Below, piece after piece: positions 57,361-64,000 of a DNA stretch of 64,000 nt; the first letter of the stretch is position 1, and each line of letters opens with the position of its first letter. A model generated the notes under the pieces. It made no database searches. It was not told the origin of the DNA and saw only the letters and a program-made list of their open reading frames with translations. Source of the stretch: Beijerinckiaceae bacterium RH AL1 (GTDB lineage Bacteria; Pseudomonadota; Alphaproteobacteria; Rhizobiales; Beijerinckiaceae); assembly GCA_901457705.2 (NCBI GenBank), contig LR590083.2, positions 2,790,597 to 2,854,596 on the forward strand, in the 5' to 3' direction. Position numbers and translations under genes: made by a program.

Positions 57361-58728
57361 GTGAACGAGATGCCGCGAAAGGTGGAGGGGTGGCAGATCC
57401 GCGCCGAGGTCGAGGCGCGGCGCAACGATCCCTTCCTGCAACGCCTCGCCCGGCGCTTCGCGCACGGCGCGCGCGAGCACAGGAACACCGAGGCGACGCC
57501 GCGCGCCTCGGCGCTGCCCGAGTCGATGATCGAGACGGCGGTCATTCCAGGCTACGAGCGCGCCCGGGCCTGGGGCGACATCTACACGCCGACGTTCGAG
57601 GAGCTGCTGATCAAGAAGAACCAGCAGGTTCTCGCGGCGGCCGAGGCCGGCGTCGCCCCGCGCGGCCGCGTGGAGGCGAATTTTCTCGCCATCTCGGGCG
57701 GCGGCGACAAGGGCGCCTTCGCGGCCGGCGTGCTGACGGGCTGGGGCGAGCGTGGCGACAGGCCCTGCTTCGAGACCGTGACGGGCGTCAGCGCCGGCGC
57801 GCTCGCGGCGCCGTTCGCCTTCATCAATCGCGACATGTGCCTCGAGCAGATCTACACCGAGTACGGCGCCGGCCATCTCTACAAGAGCCGCGGCGTGCGC
57901 GGCTTCTTCTCCGATGCGCTCAACGACACGACGCGCCTCGACAAGCTGATCCGCCACTACGTCACCGACGTCTTCCTCGACCAGATCGCCGAGGAGCATC
58001 TGAAGGGACGCCGCCTGCTGGTGCTGACGACGAACCTCGATGCGCAGCGCCAGGTGATCTGGTCGATGTCGCAGATCGCCGCCTCCAACCGGCCGGACCG
58101 CCGCGACCTCTTCGTGAAGGTGCTGCGCGCCTCGTCGGCGCTGCCGGGCCTGTTCCCGCCGGTCCACATCGACGTCGTCGGGCCCGACGGCAGGCACTAC
58201 GACGAGATGCACGTCGACGGCGGCGTCACCGCGGAACTCGTGTTCATCCCGCCCGAGACCGAAGTCCTGAAGATCGAGGACATGGTCTTCAAGACGCGGC
58301 GCCAGCGCACGCTCTACGTCATCCAGAACGGCAAGCTCGGGCCCGAGTACAACGCGATCGACGCGAAGCTCCTGCCGATCGCCACGCGCGCCGTGCAGAC
58401 GCTGGTGAAGTACCAGGTCATCGACAACCTGCTGACGCTTGCGATGACGGCGAAGCGCAACCACAGCCGCTTCCTCTTCAACGCCATCCCGCCGAGCTTC
58501 ACCGCGCGGCCGCGCCGGCTCTTCGACCGTGCGCATGCGCGCGAGCTGTTCGAGGTTGGGCGCGAGGTCGGCCGCTCCGGCTGCTGGTACTCGTCGCCGC
58601 CGCAATCGCCGACGCTGCTGCCGATGGGCAAGTTCGATCTCGCGAACGACATCGCCGTCCCCATCGGCGGGGACGACGCGGGCATCCGCTCGCCCGTCGC
58701 CACCGGCCTCGCCGACGCCACGGGCTGA
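57361..58728 (+). CDS. Patatin-like phospholipase family protein
   Basis: 455 residues from a GTG at 57361, preceded by two GGAGG motifs. The patatin fold has oxyanion FLAISGGGDKGAFAAGVL, nucleophile Ser in VTGVSAGALAAP and catalytic Asp in MHVDGGVTAE. Substrate probably a phospholipid or acyl ester, inferred. The N-terminus has no obvious signal peptide. The C-terminal 60 residues are less conserved. An upstream in-frame TTG at 57328 is a poorer start. Confidence 0.86.
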   Translation: MNEMPRKVEGWQIRAEVEARRNDPFLQRLARRFAHGAREHRNTEATPRASALPESMIETAVIPGYERARAWGDIYTPTFEELLIKKNQQVLAAAEAGVAPRGRVEANFLAISGGGDKGAFAAGVLTGWGERGDRPCFETVTGVSAGALAAPFAFINRDMCLEQIYTEYGAGHLYKSRGVRGFFSDALNDTTRLDKLIRHYVTDVFLDQIAEEHLKGRRLLVLTTNLDAQRQVIWSMSQIAASNRPDRRDLFVKVLRASSALPGLFPPVHIDVVGPDGRHYDEMHVDGGVTAELVFIPPETEVLKIEDMVFKTRRQRTLYVIQNGKLGPEYNAIDAKLLPIATRAVQTLVKYQVIDNLLTLAMTAKRNHSRFLFNAIPPSFTARPRRLFDRAHARELFEVGREVGRSGCWYSSPPQSPTLLPMGKFDLANDIAVPIGGDDAGIRSPVATGLADATG

Positions 58729-58740
58729 GACATCAGCTGG

Positions 58741-59457
58741 ATGTTCGAAACCGTCACGTTTCGCCTGGCCGGCGTTTTGCTCGTCGCGCTTCTGACCTCG
58801 CCGGCGTCGGCGAACCCGTCAGCCGTCGCGTCGCGCGGCATCGTTCCGTCTGTGGCGGCGCCAACCCGCGCCGATGCCCGCGCGACGCCATATCGCAAGC
58901 TCGTGCTCGACGAGGCGGCCAAGGCCGGGCTCCCTGACGCCCTGGTCGATGCGGTGATGAGCATCGAGAGCGGCTACGATCCCAGCGCGCTCGGCGGCGT
59001 CGGCGAGATCGGCCTCATGCAGGTCCGCCCGGAGACGGCGGCGATGCTTGGCTTCAAGGGCCTGCCCGGCCAGCTCGCGGAGCCCGCGACCAACATCCAC
59101 TACGGCGCGACCTACCTCGGCCAGGCCTGGCATCTGACGAAGGGCGACGTCTGCCGCACGCTCATGAAGTATCGGGCCGGCACCGGCGAGGAGATGATGA
59201 GCGCGCTCTCCGTCTCCTATTGCGCCCGGGCCCGCGCGCATCTCGTCGCGGTCGGCTCGCCGCTCGCCGCGCAGATCACGCCGGCCGACCTGGTCGCGGC
59301 AAAGCTCGACCCTGCCGAAACAGGAAGGGCCACCGCCGTCGTGCCGGGCCGCGGCAAGGCGCGATCCGGCAAGGCCTTCTGGGCCGCCATGCAGGCCAAG
59401 GTCAGCCGGATCAGCGCCCGGATCGAGGCGCGCTGGAAGCGTCTCGCCGCGCGCTAG
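58741..59457 (+). CDS. Lytic transglycosylase, SLT domain
   Basis: 238 residues; cleaves peptidoglycan. A signal peptide (1-24) precedes a soluble lytic transglycosylase domain with catalytic E76 in AVMSIESGYDPSALGGVGEI, then GLMQVRPETAAMLGF and NIHYGATYLGQAW. The basic C-terminal 60 residues are outside the domain. It starts 12 bases after the patatin stop, so the two may be co-transcribed. Confidence 0.9.
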   Translation: MFETVTFRLAGVLLVALLTSPASANPSAVASRGIVPSVAAPTRADARATPYRKLVLDEAAKAGLPDALVDAVMSIESGYDPSALGGVGEIGLMQVRPETAAMLGFKGLPGQLAEPATNIHYGATYLGQAWHLTKGDVCRTLMKYRAGTGEEMMSALSVSYCARARAHLVAVGSPLAAQITPADLVAAKLDPAETGRATAVVPGRGKARSGKAFWAAMQAKVSRISARIEARWKRLAAR

Positions 59458-59753
59458 GCGGTGCGGTGGGTGATGACCCAGTCCTCGCTGACGATGCCGG
59501 GGATCTCAACCCCGGACGTGCGCGGCACGAGCGCCCAGACGGAGCCTTCGAACGACAGGGTCGCCGCCTCGCAGCTCGCCTGCGTGATCCGGCCCTCCCG
59601 GATCAGCGGGCAGCAGTGGCCGAAGCGCAACGTCACGTGATCGCCGGCCGCGATCTTCGCCGGGGTCTCGCCCTCCTCCTGCGGCACGGCCATGAAATTG
59701 AGCGTCACGCCTTCGCGTAACGTGGGCGCGTCGGTAAGGGCTTGGAAGAACAT
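59454..59753 (-). CDS. Small protein, unknown function
   Basis: 99 residues, beta-rich look, no signal. MFFQALTDAPTLREGVTLNF, then DHVTLRFGHCCPLIREGRIT includes adjacent cysteines. The stop overlaps the convergent transglycosylase stop. No family recognised; regular codon use supports coding. Confidence 0.55.
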   Translation of the reverse strand: MFFQALTDAPTLREGVTLNFMAVPQEEGETPAKIAAGDHVTLRFGHCCPLIREGRITQASCEAATLSFEGSVWALVPRTSGVEIPGIVSEDWVITHRTA

Positions 59754-59884
59754 CAGAAAGTTTCGTCCTTGGTTCTCGGAGAGGAAGCCGCGACCGTAAC
59801 GCGCCTGAAATCAAGGGTGAAGAGAAGATCGTAGGCGACGCTTCAAAGCTGCGTTAAGACCCCGACCCGACGTGGGGAGGTCCA

Positions 59885-60715
59885 ATGCACGGTTTCGCGG
59901 TTGTCGCTCGTGCCGCGCTCGTCGCTCTCTGCTGTGCCGCCGCTCCGGCTGCGCGCGCGCAGTCGTGCCCAACCGCGGCGACCACGTCGGCAACGCTGGC
60001 CTCAGTCGGCCCAAGGCTCGAGCTGAGGCTCGCCGACGGACGGCTTCTCCGCCTCGCGGGGATCGAGGCCGCTGCCACCACGCCCACGACGCCCGATCGC
60101 GAGGCACGAAGCATCGCGGCACTCGCCGCGCTCCTCGATCGCCGCCCGCTCGCCGTGACCGTGTTGTCGCCGAAGCCCGACCGCTGGGGTCGACTTGCGG
60201 CCTTCGCCAGCCTCTCGGACGGCCCCGTCGGCGGCCTTGCCGGGGTGGCGCTCGCCGCGGGCCTCGCGCGCTACCGGCCGGAGCCGGCCGCTAGCGCCTG
60301 TCGCGCCGCCCTCCTCGCGGCCGAGGACAAGGCGCGGCAAGCCCGGCTCGGCCTGTGGTCCGACCCTGCCTACGCCGTTCTGGCCGCCGACGACGCCAAG
60401 GCCTTTGCGGCGCGCGCCGGCAGCGATGTCGTCGTCGAGGCGAAGCTGCGGGATGTCGAGCCGGGAACCTACCGCACGACTCTGCGCCTCGAAGGCGCCG
60501 GCGCCTCGACGGACGGACGTCTCCTCGATGCGACGATCGCGCCGCGTGTGATGAAGGTGTTCGTCGCGCAGGGGGTCGATGTGAAGGCCATGGTCGGCAG
60601 GACGCTGCGGCTGCGCGGTCTGCTCGATCGCCGCTTCGGCCCGCGCATCGAGCTGGCCGGCCCCGACGAGATCGAGATCCTGCCGGAGACCACTGCTCCG
60701 GTTCCGGCGAACTGA
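59885..60715 (+). CDS. Exported nuclease-fold (TNase-like) protein, altered active site
   Basis: 276 residues. A signal peptide (about 1-25, ARA-QS cleavage) precedes a staphylococcal-nuclease-like barrel (LELRLADGRLLRLAGIEAAA, DRWGRLAAFASL, GLARYRPEPAASACRAALLA). The usual RLAGIDAPE segment is RLAGIEAAA here, so two active-site acids look changed and catalysis is doubtful. The C-terminal 100 residues form an OB-like extra domain. The next gene starts 7 bases later. Confidence 0.75.
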   Translation: MHGFAVVARAALVALCCAAAPAARAQSCPTAATTSATLASVGPRLELRLADGRLLRLAGIEAAATTPTTPDREARSIAALAALLDRRPLAVTVLSPKPDRWGRLAAFASLSDGPVGGLAGVALAAGLARYRPEPAASACRAALLAAEDKARQARLGLWSDPAYAVLAADDAKAFAARAGSDVVVEAKLRDVEPGTYRTTLRLEGAGASTDGRLLDATIAPRVMKVFVAQGVDVKAMVGRTLRLRGLLDRRFGPRIELAGPDEIEILPETTAPVPAN

Positions 60716-60722
60716 CCTGCGC

Positions 60723-62204
60723 ATGGCTCGCGGTCAAACCCTCGGGCGCTTCCGAAGCGCCGCATCGCTCGCCGCTCTGGTGCCGGCCCTGCTGCTGGCC
60801 GCCTGTGCGACGATGGACAACCAGGGCGTCGTGCCCGTCGCGCCGATCGAGGCGCCGGCGGCCCCCAAGGTCATCACCGAGTCGACGTCCTCGGCCGAGC
60901 ACAAGCGGATGGTCGCCCTGTTCGGCGGCGAGTACAAGGACCCCGCGGTCGAGAAGTACCTCGACGGCGTCGTGCAGAAGTTCGCGGCGACCGGCAACCT
61001 CGCCGGCAAGACCTACCACGTCACGATCCTCAACTCGCCGATCGTCAACGCCTTCGCGCTGCCGTCGGGCGATCTCTTCGTGACGCGCGGACTGCTCGCC
61101 CTCGCCAACGACGGCTCGGAGGTCGCCGCCGTCATGGCCCACGAGATCGCCCACGTCACCGCCCGTCACGCGATCCGTCGCGAGGAAGAGGAAAAGCGCG
61201 CCGCCGTGATCTCCAAGGTCGCCGAGCTGGTGCAGACCAAGCAGCGCGGCGCCGAGGTCGCGGCCTCGGCGAAGCTGTCGATCGCCGGCTTCTCGCGCCA
61301 GCAGGAGCTCGAAGCCGACCAGATCGGCATCAAGACCATCGCGGCCGCCGGCTACGACGCCTACGGCGCCAGCCGCTTCCTGCAGGCGCTCTCCCGCTCG
61401 ACCGCGCTGCGCGCCTCGCTGATCGGCCAGAACTCGTCGGCCGCCAAGCCCGACATCCTGGCCACGCATCCCTCGACGCCCGACCGCATCGCCGCGGCGA
61501 TCAAGGTGGCGCGCGAGATCGGCGCCCCCGACCTCGGGACGCGCGACCGCGAGGCCTACCTGCAGGCGATCGACGGCATCATGTTCGGCGACGACCCCGC
61601 CGAAGGCACGATCCGAGGCCGCACCTTCACGCAGCCGAAGCTCGGCTTCACGATCACCGCGCCCGAAGGCTTCGTGCTCGAGAACTCGTCGCAGGCGGTG
61701 CTCGGCGTGAAGGCCGGCGGCATCGAGGCGATGCGGCTCGACAGCGTCGCGGTGCCGGAGACGACCGCGCTCGACGCCTACGTGCGCTCGGGCTGGATCG
61801 ACGGCCTGCTCGAAAGCTCGATAGAGAAGATCACGGTGAACGGCATGCCGGCGGTCACCGCGACGGCCCGCGCCGGGGAATGGAACTTCCGGCTGGCCGT
61901 CGTCCGCTTCAACGACGACGAGGTGTATCGCCTGATCTTCGCTACCCACGGTCTCGATACCGCGCATGAGACCGCCTACCGCGCCGCCATCGACACGTTC
62001 CGCAAGATCAACGCGGACGAGGCCGGCAAGGTGAAGCCGCTGCGTATCGCGCTCGCGATCGCCAAGGCGGGCGACGATGCCGGCACGCTCTCGCAGAAGA
62101 TGGTGGTCCCGGACAAGCCGCTCGAGACCTTCGAGCTTTTGAACGGCCTCGAGGCCGACGGCATGCTGAAGCCCGGCGAGCGTTACAAGCTTGTGACCGA
62201 ATAG
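60723..62204 (+). CDS. M48 family metalloprotease, lipoprotein
   Basis: 493 residues. A lipoprotein signal (LLLAACATMDNQG, lipobox Cys near 29) is followed by a zinc protease domain with HEIAHVTARHAIRR and the downstream Glu in FSRQQELEADQIGIKTIAAA. A C-terminal domain of about 180 residues follows (LGFTITAPEGFVLENSSQAV, FRLAVVRFNDDEVYRLIF). Similar to BepA/LoiP-type outer-membrane quality-control proteases. Likely co-transcribed with the nuclease-fold gene. Confidence 0.9.
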   Translation: MARGQTLGRFRSAASLAALVPALLLAACATMDNQGVVPVAPIEAPAAPKVITESTSSAEHKRMVALFGGEYKDPAVEKYLDGVVQKFAATGNLAGKTYHVTILNSPIVNAFALPSGDLFVTRGLLALANDGSEVAAVMAHEIAHVTARHAIRREEEEKRAAVISKVAELVQTKQRGAEVAASAKLSIAGFSRQQELEADQIGIKTIAAAGYDAYGASRFLQALSRSTALRASLIGQNSSAAKPDILATHPSTPDRIAAAIKVAREIGAPDLGTRDREAYLQAIDGIMFGDDPAEGTIRGRTFTQPKLGFTITAPEGFVLENSSQAVLGVKAGGIEAMRLDSVAVPETTALDAYVRSGWIDGLLESSIEKITVNGMPAVTATARAGEWNFRLAVVRFNDDEVYRLIFATHGLDTAHETAYRAAIDTFRKINADEAGKVKPLRIALAIAKAGDDAGTLSQKMVVPDKPLETFELLNGLEADGMLKPGERYKLVTE

Positions 62205-62307
62205 CCTTACGCTTGGACGCGGGAACCGACCTGCCCCGAGGTTGGTTCTCGTGTGGTCGCGGGCGCGTCACGGTGGATCCGCTCGCGAGGGGGAGGCGGG
62301 AGACTTC

Positions 62308-63179
62308 ATGGGCCAGCTGATCGGCGTCGGGCAACAACTCGTGAAGACCGCAATGGCCGCTCCTTTCCTGGAGCGCGACAACGAGCACGAGCTTGCCGTT
62401 CGCTGGCGCGACAATCAGGACGAGGATGCGCTGCACGAGCTTGCCGAAGCGCACATGCGCCTCGTCATCGCGATCGCCGTTCGTTTCCGTCACTACGGGC
62501 TTCCGGTCGCCGACCTGATCCAGGAAGGGCACGTCGGCCTCCTTGAGGCCGCAGCCCGCTTCGATCCCGAGAGGTCCGCTTCTCGACCTATGCGACGTGG
62601 TGGATCCGCGCGTCGATCCAGGACTACATCCTGCGTAACTGGTCGATCGTGCGCGGCGGCACCAGCTCGGCACAGAAGGCGCTGTTTTTCAACCTGCGGC
62701 GGTTGCGCGCCAAGCTCTCGATGGGCGGCGGCGAGCCGCGCGGCAACGTCGTGCTGTATGGCGAAATCGCAAAGGCGCTCGGCGTCAACTCGGCCGATGT
62801 CGAGATGATGGACACACGGCTGTCAGGCCCGGACGTCTCGCTCAACGCGCCGGTGGCCGATGCCGACAACACGAGCGCACCCTCCGAGCGAATCGAGTTT
62901 CTCGTCGACAAGCAGCCGCTCCCGGACGAGACGGTGGGCAGCGCGATCGACACCGATCGCCGCCTCGGTTGGCTCAAGGACGCGCTGACACGCCTCTCCG
63001 AGCGCGAGTACAACATTCTTCGTGAGCGCCGTCTGTCCGAAGAGGCGATGACGCTCGAGGAGCTTGGCGTTCGCCTCGGCATCTCCAAGGAGCGCGTGCG
63101 CCAGATCGAGAGCCGCGCCATGGAGAAGTTGCGCATGGCGCTGGTCGAAAAGCATCCGCAGGCCGCGCTTACGGCCTGA
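62308..63179 (+). pseudogene. rpoH: RNA polymerase heat-shock sigma factor, frameshifted
   Basis: RpoH2-type sigma 32. Region 2 (LAEAHMRLVIAIAVRFRHYG, LIQEGHVGLLEAAARFDPE) is in one frame. After about 62572 region 2.3-2.4 (RFSTYATWWIRASIQDYILR) reads in the -1 frame, followed by region 3 and region 4 (LGWLKDALTRLSEREYNILR, EELGVRLGISKERVRQIESR). Homologues read DPEREVRFSTY; this DNA lacks the bases for RE, consistent with a 4-base loss. Restored, the protein has about 291 residues. A sequencing error is likely. GGGAGGCGGGAGA precedes the ATG. Confidence 0.87.
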
Positions 63180-63305
63180 CAGAGCCCGGGCACATCGGTA
63201 GCGCCGACGGCATCTCGTCTCGTGCAGATTGTATCCTCGTCATAAGCCCGTTACCGGCGCGCGATAGTCTCGCCGTAATCGACGTCGACTGCGGACGAGG
63301 CAGCC

Positions 63306-64000
63306 TTGAACATCCACGTGCCGTACACGCAGGCCGGCCGGATGATGGCCATCTCCAGCGTGCTCGGCGAAGACGCGCTGCTTCTCGAGCAGCTGACGGT
63401 CGACGAGGCCATCAACGACCTCTTCACGATCACGGCCGAGGTCAAGTCGCAGCGCGACGACCTTCGCGCCGGCGACCTCATTGGTTCCTCGGTCGACTTT
63501 TCGCTCAAGCTGAAGGACGGCGGCACGCGCTGGTGGAATGGTTTTGTCACCGACCTTCACCAGGGCTCGCTGACGACGCGCGGCACGCGCTCCTACCTGC
63601 TCACCGTGCGGCCGACCGTCTGGCGGCTGTTGCAGACCTCGGATTGCCGCATCTTCCGCGGCACCACCGCGCCGCAGATCGTCGAAACCCTGCTTGGCGA
63701 GCACGGCATAACCGACCTCGAGCTGCGCGTGACCCAGACGCAGACGCCGCTCGACTATTCCGTGCAGTGGAACGAGACCGACCTTGCCTACATGCTGCGG
63801 CGCATGCAGCAGATGGGCCTGTTCTACTGGTTCGAGCACGACCAGGGCCGCCACACGATGATCGTCGCCGATCACCAGTCCGGCTACCGCGACTCGAGCG
63901 AGCCGGAGGTGCGGTTCACCGAGGGCTCGGCGGCGCAGGACCACATCAACCGCTGGAATGTCCGCTACGCCTACACGCCGGGCAAGCGCGCCGGCCGCGA
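63306..64000 (+). CDS. vgrG: Type VI secretion tip protein VgrG, 5' part
   Basis: The first 231 residues of VgrG/TssI, the spike protein of the type VI secretion system, cut by the window edge. The N-terminal gp27-like region has YTQAGRMMAISSVLGEDALL, EAINDLFTITAEVKSQRDDL, VDFSLKLKDGGTRWWNGFVT, SYLLTVRPTVWRLLQTSDCR and LGEHGITDLELRVTQTQTPL. The TTG at 63306 follows GAGG, and a GTG at 63318 is the alternative; an in-frame stop at 63276 rules out earlier starts. Effectors or adaptors may lie just downstream, outside the window. Confidence 0.88.
   Translation, partial: MNIHVPYTQAGRMMAISSVLGEDALLLEQLTVDEAINDLFTITAEVKSQRDDLRAGDLIGSSVDFSLKLKDGGTRWWNGFVTDLHQGSLTTRGTRSYLLTVRPTVWRLLQTSDCRIFRGTTAPQIVETLLGEHGITDLELRVTQTQTPLDYSVQWNETDLAYMLRRMQQMGLFYWFEHDQGRHTMIVADHQSGYRDSSEPEVRFTEGSAAQDHINRWNVRYAYTPGKRAGR

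Noticed and set aside
57315-58937. 540-codon frame overlapping the patatin gene
   Set aside because: It is an Arg-rich alternative frame. The patatin motifs lie in the other frame.

Overview
The window is a high-GC (roughly 70%), densely packed chromosome segment. It most likely comes from an alphaproteobacterium of the Hyphomicrobiales (Rhizobiales). The clues are an RpoH2-type heat-shock sigma factor, a class II B12-dependent ribonucleotide reductase of about 1240 residues, a ScfR/RamB-type acetate regulator divergent from isocitrate lyase, a pair of CidA/LrgA and LrgB genes, an NnrU-family gene, a polyhydroxyalkanoate-granule family protein, and a MutL with an endonuclease motif. Most of the window is ordinary housekeeping and metabolic genome. 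There is one tRNA (Tyr), no rRNA and no CRISPR array.

Layout. 1-5.5 kb: fluoroacetate-dehalogenase-like hydrolase, TauE/SafE exporter, tadA, rluB with a very long Arg/Gly/Pro-rich tail, rsmD (frameshifted), fasciclin protein. 5.7-15.8 kb: purD, hybrid histidine kinase, mutL, RMD1-family protein, P1 peptidase, serB, miaA and small exported proteins. 15.9-22.4 kb: galM, the LrgAB-like pair, the yjcH-actP acetate uptake operon, rlmB, tRNA-Tyr. 22.5-25.8 kb: a three-gene glycosyltransferase cluster. 25.8-36 kb: a GreA/GreB-like factor, an HMCES-type protease, an RsmB-type methyltransferase, a DUF3311-mctP monocarboxylate transporter operon, a YbdK-type ligase, a GluR0-like ligand-gated potassium channel, a DUF2254 protein and small orphans. 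36.4-40.1 kb: nrdJ. 40.1-44.0 kb: the only clearly accessory region. Here a lower-GC CBASS-type nucleotidyltransferase gene is cut by an IS21-family element, and the far side of the element is a beheaded bile-acid-symporter-like gene. 44.0-52.9 kb: cupin, proline-rich membrane protein, purA, NnrU family, aceA and its divergent regulator, PHA-granule family protein. 52.9-63.2 kb: MaoC dehydratase (frameshifted), response regulator-alkB-GNAT operon, grpE, a 2-hydroxyglutarate-oxidase-like gene, molbindin, patatin, lytic transglycosylase, nuclease-fold protein, M48 protease, rpoH (frameshifted). 63.3 kb to the end: the start of a type VI secretion VgrG gene that runs out of the window.

Themes. 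Two-carbon and monocarboxylate use recurs: ActP/YjcH uptake, MctP, isocitrate lyase with an adjacent ScfR-type regulator, and a PHA-granule protein. The regulator-aceA intergenic region carries repeated TTGTGTAA half-sites that look like its operator.

Five otherwise well-conserved genes (rsmD, DUF3311, istA, maoC, rpoH) each carry one frameshift. Three of these are the loss of one G from what should be a run of four. This looks more like sequence error than gene decay, and the affected genes should be read as probably intact until the bases are checked. I did not find a convincingly new multi-gene system. The most notable site is the CD-NTase / IS21 / symporter junction, which looks like a defence locus destroyed by an insertion plus an adjacent deletion.
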